A stretch of 51,602 bases of DNA from Actinomycetes bacterium. GTDB taxonomy: Bacteria > Actinomycetota > Acidimicrobiia > Acidimicrobiales > RAAP-2. The position numbers were made by a program, and so were the translations under genes. Positions 15,121 to 26,816 of this stretch are shown piece by piece (positions within the stretch are counted from its first letter, which is position 1; each line of letters starts with the position of its first letter). The stretch spans positions 1 through 51,602 of the forward strand of contig JAJYPU010000003.1 of NCBI GenBank assembly GCA_021795095.1, read 5' to 3'. The notes beneath the pieces are model-generated. The model was not told the DNA's origin and did no database searches. It saw nothing but the letters and a program-made list of their open reading frames with translations.

Positions 15121-15552
15121 ATGAGCGGTGCGAAGGGTCAGAGCGTGCCCGGCCAGACGCCCCATCGGATGGGCGGGGCAGACGCGTGGCGCACGCACGC
15201 GGTGCTGCTGGCGGGCCTGGCGCTGTGCGCCGTGGCGTTCTGGTTCGAACTGGGACGCGCCGAGCGCGGGAACACCCTCAGTTGGGCCTACGTGTTCGAG
15301 TGGCCGCTCCTGGCGGTCTTCGCCGTGTACATGTGGTGGAAGGTCCTCCACGAGGGCACAGCGCCGCGGCGACGACGCGCGACTCGCGAGCCGGGTCTCG
15401 CGCCACAGTACGACGGGATGCTGAAGGCTTGGCAGGCGCACCAAGCCGAACTCGCCGAGGCCGAAAGGGCCGACCTTAACGGCGCTGACCAGCCGGGCGG
15501 CGGCCTCCCCGAACACCACCCCGGTGAGCAGTCCTCGAGCGGGACGTCCTAG
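15121..15552 (+). CDS. Small two-helix membrane protein, paralogue of the gene at 7701
   Basis: 143 residues: two hydrophobic helices (about 25-42 and 56-76), sharing the LSWAYVFEWP core and AVY-W-K-L motif with the minus-strand protein at 7701-8036. Both have a charged cytoplasmic-like tail, longer here and rich in Ala and Glu. Such small proteins occur in actinobacterial genomes without assigned function. It is 11 nt before the second ctaG-like gene and likely co-transcribed with it. Duplication on both sides of the oxidase genes suggests a shared role in oxidase assembly; this is inference. Confidence 0.72.
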   Translation: MSGAKGQSVPGQTPHRMGGADAWRTHAVLLAGLALCAVAFWFELGRAERGNTLSWAYVFEWPLLAVFAVYMWWKVLHEGTAPRRRRATREPGLAPQYDGMLKAWQAHQAELAEAERADLNGADQPGGGLPEHHPGEQSSSGTS

Positions 15553-15563
15553 GCGGTGACCTC

Positions 15564-16487
15564 GTGAACTACGTCGTACACCACTGGTCATTCGATCCGA
15601 TGGTCGTCGTCCTCGCACTCACGGTGATCGCCCACGAGGTCGGGCTACGTCGGATGGCGAACCACTCGACCATCGCGAACCGTCGACGTCGCCGTCGCCG
15701 GTCGTACCGGTTCTACGCCGGGCTGGCGCTGCTGGCACTCGTGATCGTGTCGCCGCTCGACTACTGGGCGTCTCGCTACTTCTTCGTCCACATGATCGAG
15801 CACATCATCATCGCCTTTTTCGTGCCCATGCTGATCGTGGCGGGTGCGCCGTGGATCCCGTCGCTCTTCGTGCTGCCCGTGGACGCCCGCCGACGTGTTG
15901 GGCGGCTCCTCTTCCTACGCCAGTCGACGGCCTGGCTTAGGACCGTCGGTCGATTCGCGCGCAACCCGTGGTTCGCGCTGGTCTTGATGAACGTCGTCAT
16001 GTTCGCCTGGCACGTCCCGAGTCTCTTCGACCTCGGTGAGCGCAACCAGTTCGTGCACGTCTGGCTGATGCATGGCAGCTTCGTCGCCGCCGGCACGTTA
16101 TTCTGGCTCCAGATTTACCCCTCAGCGCCGATGCGACCGGCGAAGGGCGCCGTGTGGAAGATCGGCGCGATCCTGATCACCAACGGACTGATGACCATGC
16201 TCGCCATCTCCATGAGCATCCTGACGAGCGTGAGCTGGTACGCCGTCTACGCGCACGTGCCCGGCGTGACGCTCTCGCCGTTCGCCGACCAACAGATTGG
16301 TGCGGCGATCCTCTGGATCTGCGGTGACTTCTGGGCGCTGCCGACCCTGGCCATCGTGATCCGTCGGGCCATCGAGACCGAAGGCTCCATGGGCAGCGTG
16401 ATCGATCGCCTCACGGGTCGGGCGTCGACGCTCGATCTCACCATCTCCACGCCGACGCCGACATCCCCCGTCGACGGCGCCCGATAG
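15564..16487 (+). CDS. ctaG: CtaG-like cytochrome oxidase assembly protein (copy 2)
   Basis: 307 residues with seven or so helices. Family marks are an early helix with a His (IAHEVGLRR), SPLDYWASRYFFVHMIEH, the FAWHVPSLFD motif, HGSFVAAGTLFW, and PFADQQIGAAILWICGD near the C-terminus. His-rich membrane segments (FFVHMIEHIII) fit copper binding. It is more canonical than copy 1. GTG 15564 is used, lacking a clear ribosome-binding site but 11 nt behind the preceding gene. The pyr operon starts 75 nt downstream with its own promoter. Confidence 0.86.
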   Translation: MNYVVHHWSFDPMVVVLALTVIAHEVGLRRMANHSTIANRRRRRRRSYRFYAGLALLALVIVSPLDYWASRYFFVHMIEHIIIAFFVPMLIVAGAPWIPSLFVLPVDARRRVGRLLFLRQSTAWLRTVGRFARNPWFALVLMNVVMFAWHVPSLFDLGERNQFVHVWLMHGSFVAAGTLFWLQIYPSAPMRPAKGAVWKIGAILITNGLMTMLAISMSILTSVSWYAVYAHVPGVTLSPFADQQIGAAILWICGDFWALPTLAIVIRRAIETEGSMGSVIDRLTGRASTLDLTISTPTPTSPVDGAR

Positions 16488-16502
16488 TCGATCACGGTCT
16501 GA

Positions 16503-16508
16503 TATTCT
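16503..16508 (+). promoter_or_regulatory. -10 element of the pyr operon
   Basis: TATTCT. A start near 16515 leaves a leader of about 47 nt before the pyrR GTG, containing the PyrR-binding hairpin and the ribosome-binding site. Confidence 0.5.
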
Positions 16509-16527
16509 GTTGAGCGTCGTCGTGAAG

Positions 16528-16545
16528 CGAGTCCCGTGAGGCTCG
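16528..16545 (+). promoter_or_regulatory. PyrR-binding RNA hairpin in the pyr leader
   Basis: Positions 16530-16543 read AGTCCCGTGAGGCT, an exact match to the published PyrR recognition consensus ARUCCNGNGAGGYU. It folds as CGAG/CTCG with a bulged U, then CC/GG closing a CGUGA loop. The GGGAGGG ribosome-binding site (about 16552-16558) and GTG 16562 follow within 20 nt, and no terminator hairpin with a U-run is visible. Translational repression is therefore more likely than attenuation: UMP-loaded PyrR would hide the start region. Confidence 0.8.
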
Positions 16546-16561
16546 TACGGCGGGAGGGATT

Positions 16562-17128
16562 GTGACCAAGACACCGGGTACGCCGAGCGTGCCGAACAGG
16601 ACGTTCGAACCCCGTTCACAGTTGCTCTCGCGAGATGACGTCGAGCGAACGCTTCGTCGCATGGCCCACGAAGTCGTCGAACGCAACGCGGACCAACCTG
16701 ACCTCGTCGTGCTGGGCCTCCAGGTCGGCGGGGTGACCCTGGCGGAGAGACTCGCGGCGGCGGTCGCATCGATTGGTGCGCTCACGGTCCACGTCGGGCG
16801 CCTCGACGTGGCCTATTTTCGCGACGACCTCGATCGGCGGCCACTGCTCGGCGCGACTGCGACGTTGATCCCGGTCGATCTGACGGATCGGACCGTGTTG
16901 CTCGTTGACGACGTGCTCTACACGGGCCGCACGATACGTGCGGCGCTCAACGCGCTCGCCGAATGGGGCCGACCCCGCGCCATCCAGTTGGCCGTGCTGG
17001 TCGACCGAGGCCACCGCGAACTGCCCATTCGTGCCGATTTCGTCGGAAAGAACCTGCCAACGGCCCAACACGAGGCCATCGTCGCCACGGTGGATGGCGT
17101 CTGGATCGGCGAGGAGGTCGAGTCGTGA
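16562..17128 (+). CDS. pyrR: PyrR, pyrimidine operon RNA-binding regulator / uracil phosphoribosyltransferase
   Basis: 188 residues. The PRPP-binding signature VLLVDDVLYTGRTIRAAL is present, as are DVERTLRRMAHEVVE, the substrate loop GLQVGGVTLAERL, and VLVDRGHRELPIRADFVGKNLPT at the C-terminus. PyrR binds UMP and leader RNA to repress pyr genes and usually has weak UPRTase activity. Its cognate loop lies in its own leader, so autoregulation of the whole operon is predicted. GTG 16562 has GGGAGGG upstream. The stop overlaps pyrB by 4 nt. Confidence 0.95.
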   Translation: MTKTPGTPSVPNRTFEPRSQLLSRDDVERTLRRMAHEVVERNADQPDLVVLGLQVGGVTLAERLAAAVASIGALTVHVGRLDVAYFRDDLDRRPLLGATATLIPVDLTDRTVLLVDDVLYTGRTIRAALNALAEWGRPRAIQLAVLVDRGHRELPIRADFVGKNLPTAQHEAIVATVDGVWIGEEVES

Positions 17129-18108
17129 TTACGTCCATACGGGGTCACAATCTGTTGTCCCTCCACGACGTGAGTCGCGACGCGCTCGTCGAAGTGCTCG
17201 ACACGGCCGAATCGTTCGTCGAGGTCCACCGGCGCACGGTGAAGAAGGTCCCGGCCCTGAAGGGGCGAGTTGTCGCGTCACTGTTCTTCGAGGAGTCGAC
17301 GCGAACGCGTCTCAGTTTCGAGACGGCGGCGAAGCGCCTGAGCGCCGACGTGTTGTCGCTCGCCGTGGCTTCGAGCAGCGTCAAGAAGGGCGAATCGCTG
17401 CGAGACACGATCGCGACGATCGACGCGCTCGGACTTGACGCGGTCGTGCTTAGACACCGCTCGAGTGGGGCCGCTGAGCAGGTGAGCCGGTTCGTGCCCC
17501 ACGTACGTGTGATCAATGCGGGCGACGGACTGCACCAACACCCCACGCAGGGCCTCTTGGACGCCTTCACGATCCGCCAGGTCCTCGCCGAGCGACGCGG
17601 CCTGACTCCGTCGGACACGGGTGCGACCCTGTTCGACGGACTCCACGTGTTGATCGTCGGCGATATCTTGCACAGTCGGGTCGCGCGAAGTGACGTCGAC
17701 GCCTACGTCACTCTCGGGGCCCAGGTGCGCGTCGCCGCGCCGGGGACCCTGTTGCCGGTGGACATCGCGACGTGGCCGGTCGAGGTGGTGGGCGGCTTCG
17801 ATGAGGCGCTCGAATGGGCTGACGTCATCGGGTTGCTGCGGTTGCAGAACGAGCGGGGAACCGGCTCCTTCGTGCCCAGCCTGCACGAGTTCACGACGAC
17901 GTTCGGCCTCACGGCGGCGCGGGCCCGCAGGTTGCGCCCCGAGACCTTGCTCATGCACCCCGGGCCGATCAATCGGGGCGTCGAGCTCGACTCGGTCGTC
18001 GCCGATCTGCCCGCTGCGATCATTGAACGCCAGGTCAGCAACGGCGTGCCCATCCGGATGGCGGTGCTCTACCTCACCGTCGCCGGCGTGACTTCGGAGG
18101 TGGCCTGA
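17125..18108 (+). CDS. pyrB: Aspartate carbamoyltransferase catalytic subunit
   Basis: Makes carbamoylaspartate from aspartate and carbamoyl phosphate. The 327 residues carry the carbamoyl-phosphate loop FEESTRTRLSFETAAKRL, SSSVKKGESLRDT, HPTQGLLDAFTI, and the C-terminal HPGPINRGVELDS aspartate-binding motif. GTG 17125 overlaps the pyrR stop. There is no pyrI regulatory gene, so the enzyme should be the unregulated trimer type common in Gram-positives. pyrC starts at the last base of the stop. Confidence 0.96.
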   Translation: MITSIRGHNLLSLHDVSRDALVEVLDTAESFVEVHRRTVKKVPALKGRVVASLFFEESTRTRLSFETAAKRLSADVLSLAVASSSVKKGESLRDTIATIDALGLDAVVLRHRSSGAAEQVSRFVPHVRVINAGDGLHQHPTQGLLDAFTIRQVLAERRGLTPSDTGATLFDGLHVLIVGDILHSRVARSDVDAYVTLGAQVRVAAPGTLLPVDIATWPVEVVGGFDEALEWADVIGLLRLQNERGTGSFVPSLHEFTTTFGLTAARARRLRPETLLMHPGPINRGVELDSVVADLPAAIIERQVSNGVPIRMAVLYLTVAGVTSEVA

Positions 18109-19421
18109 TGGCAGCGGTCGTCGTTCGCAACGGACTGGTCGTCGGCCCCGAGTCGGCGGTCGTGGCCGACGTGCTCGTGGTCGATGGCGTGATCGCGGCG
18201 GTCGGGGAGTCACTCGACGCGCCGTTGGGAGCGCGCGAAGTGGACGCGACGGGTTGTTGGGTGGGACCGGGCCTGGTCGACCTGCACACGCACCTGCGTG
18301 AACCGGGTGGCGAGTCGGCCGAGACGATCGAGAGCGGGGCTCGCGCCGCCGCTATCGGCGGTTTCACTGCCGTGGTCGCCATGCCCAACACCGAACCGGC
18401 CCTCGACAACGTAGCGCTGGTCACCTACGTCTTGGACCAGGGGTCGCGTGCGTTGGTGGACGTCGCCGTCGCCGGGGCCATCACCCAGGGACGCCAGGGC
18501 GATCGGCTCGCGCCGATGGCGGAGCTCGCCGCACTCGGTGTGCGGCTCTTCAGCGACGATGGCACGGGCGTCCAAGACGCGGCGGTGATGCGTCGGGCGC
18601 TCAGCTACGCCCGCCCCCTCGGTATCCGTCTCGCCGAGCACTGCGAGGACACGAACCTCGCCTCCGGCGGATCGATGAATGAAGGGGCATTGAGCAGTCG
18701 CTTGGGCCTCGTGGGTCGCCCAGCGGCGGCCGAGGAGATCATGGTCGCGCGCGACATCGACTTGGTGCGCCTGACCAGAGCGCCCTTGCACTTTTTGCAT
18801 CTGTCGACCGCACGGTCGTTGGCCAGTGTCGGTGCCGCACGAGACGAGGGGCTTCCCGTGACCGCTGAAGTCGCGCCCCACCACTTCACACTCGATGAGT
18901 CGGCGTGCGAGAACTACGACGCCCACTTCAAGGTGAACCCACCACTGCGATCGCGCGACGACGTCGCGGCAGTGCGCGCGTCGCTCGTAAACGGGTTGGC
19001 CGACGCAGTCGCGACCGACCACGCGCCACACGCGGCGGAGTTGAAGGACCTGCCCTTTGACGAAGCGCCGGCCGGAATGCTCGGCCTCGAGCACGCGGCA
19101 TCGCTGACCTACGAGGCGCTCGGTTCCTCTGGAGCCGACCCGATCCGTTTCTTCGCGCTCCTCAGTCGCTCGCCCGCCCGGATCGCGTCATTGCGACGCG
19201 AGGACGCACGCGTGCGTCACAGTGGCCACGGCGGGGCGGTCGTCGCGGGCGAGGACGCGAACCTGGTGGTGTTCGACCCCAGCGCGCGCTGGCGGGCGAG
19301 TCGGGACCGGCTCCAGAGCCTGGCCTACAACACGCCCTACCACGACCGAGAGCTCGAAGGACGAGTGCGGACCACGATCGTGCGTGGCGCAGTCGTGGTC
19401 GACGAGGGGGTCCTCGCGTGA
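18108..19421 (+). CDS. pyrC: Dihydroorotase
   Basis: Cyclises carbamoylaspartate to dihydroorotate. It is a 437-residue class I (Bacillus PyrC-like) amidohydrolase. Zinc ligands are seen in GLVDLHTHLREPG (H60, H62), LAEHCED, and the VATDHAPHA motif; EVAPHHFTL carries another His. The ATG overlaps the pyrB stop by one base. The length is slightly more than the family's 425-430. No anomaly seen. Confidence 0.95.
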   Translation: MAAVVVRNGLVVGPESAVVADVLVVDGVIAAVGESLDAPLGAREVDATGCWVGPGLVDLHTHLREPGGESAETIESGARAAAIGGFTAVVAMPNTEPALDNVALVTYVLDQGSRALVDVAVAGAITQGRQGDRLAPMAELAALGVRLFSDDGTGVQDAAVMRRALSYARPLGIRLAEHCEDTNLASGGSMNEGALSSRLGLVGRPAAAEEIMVARDIDLVRLTRAPLHFLHLSTARSLASVGAARDEGLPVTAEVAPHHFTLDESACENYDAHFKVNPPLRSRDDVAAVRASLVNGLADAVATDHAPHAAELKDLPFDEAPAGMLGLEHAASLTYEALGSSGADPIRFFALLSRSPARIASLRREDARVRHSGHGGAVVAGEDANLVVFDPSARWRASRDRLQSLAYNTPYHDRELEGRVRTTIVRGAVVVDEGVLA

Positions 19422-20504
19422 CGCGAACGCATTCGGTGTTGGTCCTCGGCGACGGTGCCGTCTTCGAAGGGTACGCCGCCGGCTTCCTGCCCGACGACGG
19501 GGTCACGACCGGTGAATTCGTCTTCAACACGGCACTCAGCGGATACCAAGAGGTCATCACGGACCCGAGTTACGCCGGCCAGGTCATTACGTTCACCTAT
19601 CCCCACATCGGCAACTACGGCGTGACCCCACTGGACGACGAGGCAGTGCGACCGTGGTGCCGTGGTGTGGTCATGCGCGACCTCTCGGCGCGCCCGTCGA
19701 ACTGGCGAGCCGAGCGCGCCCTCGAGCCGTTCCTGGTTGAGCGGCGAGTGCCCGCGATCGTCGGGGTGGACACCCGACGGCTCACGCGTCACCTACGCGC
19801 GCACGGGGCCCTGGCGGGCGCCTTCGGCCACGCGGGCACCGACGTGGTGGCGGCGGCCGCGGCGACGGCCAAGGGCACCGACGGGATGGACTACGTCTCA
19901 CTCGTGTCGACACCCGCGGCCTACGAGCGGGGCTCGGGGCAGCGCCACGTGGTGGCGGTCGACTACGGCATCAAGACGACGATGGTCGATCAGCTCGCCC
20001 AGCGCTTCCGCGTGACGGTGGTGCCGGCTACGACATCCGCCGATGAGATCCGAGCACTCGGACCCGATGGCGTCTTCCTCTCCAACGGCCCGGGCGACCC
20101 GGCCGCGCTGGGCCAGTACGTACGCGAGATCGAGTACCTGGTCGGTGAGGTCCCGATCTTCGGGATCTGCCTCGGCCACCAGCTCCTCGCAACGGCCCTC
20201 GGGGGCACGACGTACAAGTTGCCCTTTGGGCATCACGGCAGCAATCACCCAGTCCAGGACCTCGCGACAGGGCGGATCGAGGTGACGGCCCAGAACCACA
20301 ACTACGCCGTGGACCCGGACTCACTTAGCGCGGTGGTGAGCCACCGGAACCTGAACGACGGCGTCGTCGAGGGGATCGTCGCGCCGGCGCTGCGGTGCTT
20401 CTCGGTGCAGTACCACCCCGAGGCCGGGCCCGGGCCACACGACGCCCGATATCTCTTCGAACGATTCGAGTCGCTGCTACGCGGCGAGGACCTGAGGGCG
20501 GCCG

Positions 20505-20518
<14 letters not shown>
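19418..20518 (+). CDS. carA: Carbamoyl phosphate synthase, small (glutaminase) subunit
   Basis: Hydrolyses glutamine and passes ammonia to CarB. In 366 residues: the N-terminal [14 protein letters not shown] and [21 protein letters not shown] motifs, then a class I amidotransferase domain with the nucleophile in [11 protein letters not shown] and the His-Glu pair in [21 protein letters not shown] is the oxyanion-side loop. GTG 19418 overlaps the pyrC stop by 4 nt, and the C-terminus overlaps carB by 14 nt. Confidence 0.96.
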
Positions 20519-23788
<3,270 letters not shown>

Positions 23789-23792
<4 letters not shown>

Positions 23793-24703
23793 GCGAGATC
23801 TCACTCGCCACGTCGGTGGGGTCCGTACCCTTGCGTTCGCCGATCCTCACCGCAGCGGGAACCGCGGGCTTCGGCGTCGAGCTCGCGGGGTACGGCGATC
23901 TCAGCCGGCTCGGCGCGTTGGTCACCAAATCCCTGGCCGCCTTCGCATGGCCGGGTAACCCGGCGCCTCGGGTGACGGCCGTCGACGAGCACCTCGTCAA
24001 TTCCGTGGGACTGGCCGGACCCGGCGTCGACGCGTGGCGGCGCGACCACGAGCCCGCCCTCGTCGCCGCGGGAGCGACAATCGTGACCTCGATCTGGGGG
24101 CGTAGCGCCCAGGAGTTCGCCGATGCGGCCGACGCCCTCGCCGGATCGTCCTCGGTGGCTCTAGAGGTGAACGCGAGTTGTCCGAACCTTGAAGACCGGT
24201 CCACCATGTTCGCCCATTCGCCCGAGGCGACCGCCGCGATCGTACGCGCCACGGTCCGCGCGGATCGTCCGGTGTGGGTCAAGTTAAGTCCGAACACGCC
24301 CGACCTCGTCGCGATCGCCGCCGCGGCGGTCGACGCGGGCGCCGAAGCCCTGGTCCTGGTCAACACCCTGCTCGGTCTCGCGATCGACCTTGAAGCACGT
24401 CGACCGGTCCTCGGTGGGGTCGGCGGCGGGGTGAGCGGGCCGGGGATCCACCCGATCGCCCTGCGCGCGGTCTTCGACTGTCGTCGTGCGCTACCGGACG
24501 TGCCGATCGTGGGTGTGGGTGGCGTGCGTCGGGGTGAGGATGCGATCGCGCTCATGATGGCCGGTGCCAACGCCGTCGAAGTCGGCACAGCGATCTTCGC
24601 CTCACCACGCGCGCCGTGGCGCATCCAGCGTGAGGTCCAGCGTTGGTTATCCTCCCACGGTGTGCGATCGGTGCACGAGATCATTGGAGTAGCCCATGGC
24701 TGA
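23789..24703 (+). CDS. pyrD: Dihydroorotate dehydrogenase, class 1B-like
   Basis: 304 residues. Motifs are [51 protein letters not shown] with the catalytic Cys, [30 protein letters not shown] and the FMN phosphate motif [11 protein letters not shown]. The GNPAPR and NSVGL-GPGVDA pattern and the Ser-Gly-Pro-Gly-Ile-His-Pro loop fit the NAD-linked class 1B catalytic subunit, which normally needs PyrK (an Fe-S/FAD subunit). No pyrK is present in this operon. ATG 23789 overlaps the carB stop; pyrF overlaps the end by 8 nt. Confidence 0.88.
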
Positions 24704-25532
24704 ATCATTCGGTGCACGACTGCGCACACTGATCGACGACCGCGGCGCACTGTGCGTCGGCGTAGACCCGAGCGCGGCGGTCATCGAGCAGTGGGGCCGA
24801 CACGATGACCCAGAGGGTGTGGAGTTCGTGGCGCTCTCTACGGTTGAGGCCGCAATCGGCACCGCGGTCGCGATCAAACCCCAGGTGGCGTTCTTCGAAC
24901 GCTTCGGCTCGGCGGGCTACCGCATCTTGGAACGAGTCATTCGCGAGGCTGGTGACGCGTCGTTGCTCGTGGTCGCGGACGCCAAACGCGGTGACATTGG
25001 CTCATCGGTTGAGGGTTACGCGCAAGCCTGGCTGTCCGACCGGTCGCCGCTCGCGGTCGACGCACTCACCGCGAACCCCTTTCTCGGCGTTGGCGCACTG
25101 AGACCCCTCGTGGACGCCGCCCTGGCGACGGGCCGGGGACTCTTCATACTCGCTGCCACGTCCAATCCCGAGGGGCGCACCATTCAGTCGGCGATCGTCG
25201 ACGGCGAACGAAGTGTCGAGATCGCGGTGCTCGAGGCGATCGGGGAACTGAACGCCAGTGCCGACGGGTTCGGCTCGGTCGGCGCGGTGATCGGCGCGAC
25301 CCGGGAGCCACTGGCCTTTGACCTGGCTCGGCTGGGTGGGCCGATCCTGGTGCCCGGGGTGGGCGCCCAGGGAGCAACCGTGGAGCGCGTCAGCCGGCTG
25401 TTCGGCGAGGTTCCTCGTTCATCAGTCCTGGTCAATGTCGGTAGAGCGATTCTGGAACGAGGCCCGGACCGCCGAGCGGTCTACGACGCCGCCCGGCGTT
25501 GGCGCGACGAAATATCTAGTGCGTTGCCCTAG
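24696..25532 (+). CDS. pyrF: Orotidine 5'-phosphate decarboxylase, long type
   Basis: Decarboxylates OMP to UMP, the last step of the pathway. 278 residues, the length of the PyrF subfamily found in Actinobacteria. Seen are LCVGVDPS near the N-terminus, FKPQ-like AIKPQVAFFERFG, the catalytic VVADAKRGDIGSS (Lys and Asp tetrad), VDALTANPFLG and the phosphate loop ILVPGVGAQGA. ATG 24696 overlaps pyrD. It ends the pyr operon; mihF follows with its own leaderless promoter 42 nt later. Confidence 0.95.
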   Translation: MAESFGARLRTLIDDRGALCVGVDPSAAVIEQWGRHDDPEGVEFVALSTVEAAIGTAVAIKPQVAFFERFGSAGYRILERVIREAGDASLLVVADAKRGDIGSSVEGYAQAWLSDRSPLAVDALTANPFLGVGALRPLVDAALATGRGLFILAATSNPEGRTIQSAIVDGERSVEIAVLEAIGELNASADGFGSVGAVIGATREPLAFDLARLGGPILVPGVGAQGATVERVSRLFGEVPRSSVLVNVGRAILERGPDRRAVYDAARRWRDEISSALP

Positions 25533-25562
25533 TTCTGAGGTGCATTTGTGCTCGTCACGATG

Positions 25563-25568
25563 TATTCT
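25563..25568 (+). promoter_or_regulatory. -10 element of mihF, leaderless
   Basis: TATTCT, then GGGCGC (6 nt), then GTG 25575. Upstream in-frame starts would place this box inside the gene, so the leaderless GTG is preferred. Confidence 0.6.
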
Positions 25569-25574
25569 GGGCGC

Positions 25575-25895
25575 GTGACACCGACACCGCCCACATTGTC
25601 GCAGGAGCAGCGAGTCCAAGCCTCGCGCCTCGCCGTGGCGAACCGTAGACGTCGCGCTGAGGTGAAGCGGCAGATTAAGTCGGGTGAACTTTCTTTAGAA
25701 GAGTTGTTCGAACTCGCTGATCGTGAGGAGTGCATCGCGCAGATGCGCGCCTATGACTTGATCAGCGCGCTGCCGGCGATTGGTGACGTTAAGGCAGAAC
25801 GCATCATGCAGAAGGCGCAGATCGCCAAGACCCGTCGGATCCGCGGTCTCGGCCCCAAACAACGCGCCGAACTGTTCCGAGCCCTTGTGCGCTGA
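25575..25895 (+). CDS. mihF: Actinobacterial integration host factor (mIHF)
   Basis: 106 residues. An N-terminal basic arm (QRVQASRLAVANRRRRAEVK) and a helix-two-turn-helix region (LPAIGDVKAERIMQKAQI then IRGLGPKQRAEL) match mycobacterial IHF, a nucleoid protein that bends DNA without sequence similarity to E. coli IHF. The length equals the mycobacterial core protein (about 105). GTG 25575 is preferred over upstream starts because of the -10 box 6 nt before it. The position between pyrF and gmk is the usual actinobacterial one. The gmk start overlaps its 3' end. Confidence 0.92.
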   Translation: MTPTPPTLSQEQRVQASRLAVANRRRRAEVKRQIKSGELSLEELFELADREECIAQMRAYDLISALPAIGDVKAERIMQKAQIAKTRRIRGLGPKQRAELFRALVR

Positions 25896-26451
25896 ACCGC
25901 TGTTGGCGGTGCTGATCGGTCCCGGTGGTGTGGGCAAGGGGACGATTGCTCGGCGACTCACCGAGAAAGACCCCCGATTGTGGCTGAGCCGGAGTTGGAC
26001 GACGCGCGCCAAGCGCGAATCGGAAACGGGTGATGAGTACGTCTTCGTGGACCGTGAGACGTTCGAACAAGCCATCGACGAGGGCCGGTTCCTCGAGTGG
26101 GCGCAGTTCCACGGAAACCTCTACGGCACACCGGTGCCCACGGACACCGGTGGTGCGGACGTGCTGCTCGAGATCGAGGTGCAAGGTGCCGAACAGGTGC
26201 GTCGCCACTACGACGACGTCGTGATCTTCCTGATCGTCCCACCGTCGATGGATCAGCTCGAGGCTCGGTTACGTGGCCGCGGTGACACCGAGGATCACGT
26301 GCAACGGCGCCTGCACAGCACGGCCAACGAGATGCGCATCGGTGAACGGCTCGCCACGCACGTGATCGTCAATGACGACGTAGAGCGGGCCACGGGTGAA
26401 ATCCTCTCTATACTGGAGACGCTTCGACGAGACCGTCGTTCCCTCGCGTAA
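25885..26451 (+). CDS. gmk: Guanylate kinase
   Basis: Phosphorylates GMP to GDP. Visible are the P-loop LIGPGGVGKGT, SRSWTTRAKRESETGDEYVFVDRETF (GMP-binding Ser, Arg, Tyr), FLEWAQFHGNLYGTP, and LLEIEVQGAEQV. A lid region lies in LEARLRGRGDTEDHVQRRL. About 188 residues from TTG 25885, which overlaps mihF by 11 nt. TTG 25903 would start right before the P-loop and is an equally possible start. No Shine-Dalgarno decides between them, and coupling to mihF is likely. Confidence 0.92.
   Translation: MCAEPLLAVLIGPGGVGKGTIARRLTEKDPRLWLSRSWTTRAKRESETGDEYVFVDRETFEQAIDEGRFLEWAQFHGNLYGTPVPTDTGGADVLLEIEVQGAEQVRRHYDDVVIFLIVPPSMDQLEARLRGRGDTEDHVQRRLHSTANEMRIGERLATHVIVNDDVERATGEILSILETLRRDRRSLA
26409..26414 (+). 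promoter_or_regulatory. -10 element of rpoZ, inside gmk
   Basis: TATACT within the last codons of gmk. A start near 26421 would give a leader of about 45 nt with AAAGGA before ATG 26466, so rpoZ could be expressed independently of gmk. Confidence 0.4.
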
Positions 26452-26465
26452 AAAGGACTGAATCC

Positions 26466-26816
26466 ATGGCCGAGCGCCCTTCGCTTGTCGACCCACCCAT
26501 TGAAGCGTTGCTGGCCAAGGTCGGCGACTCCAAGTTCACCCTGGTCGCCGTCTCGGCGATTCGCGCGCGCGAGATCAACGACTACTACAACGGGCTCGGT
26601 TCGGGCCACGGCTCGATGATCCCGCCCCAGGTGACGTCGCTGTCCAACAAGTCGCTGTCACTGTCGCTCCAGGAACTCTACGAGGGCAAACTCGAGTTCC
26701 ACCGTCCGACCGCCGAGGAGCTTGAGCAAGAGCGTCGCGACCGAGACGCGGCCCAGGCGCACCAGGACGAGGCCAACGACCTGGACGCCTTCACCGATGC
26801 CCTCCGCGACGCCTGA
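26466..26816 (+). CDS. rpoZ: RNA polymerase omega subunit
   Basis: 116 residues, the longer actinobacterial form. It has PPIEALLAKVGDSKFTLVAVSAIRAREIN at the N-terminus and MIPPQVTSLSNKSLSLSLQELYEGKLEF in the middle, then an acidic, charged tail (from about 82). Omega helps fold beta-prime. AAAGGA lies 8 nt before ATG 26466. The last 20 nt overlap the coaBC start, a layout (gmk-rpoZ-coaBC) shared with other Actinobacteria. Confidence 0.93.
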   Translation: MAERPSLVDPPIEALLAKVGDSKFTLVAVSAIRAREINDYYNGLGSGHGSMIPPQVTSLSNKSLSLSLQELYEGKLEFHRPTAEELEQERRDRDAAQAHQDEANDLDAFTDALRDA

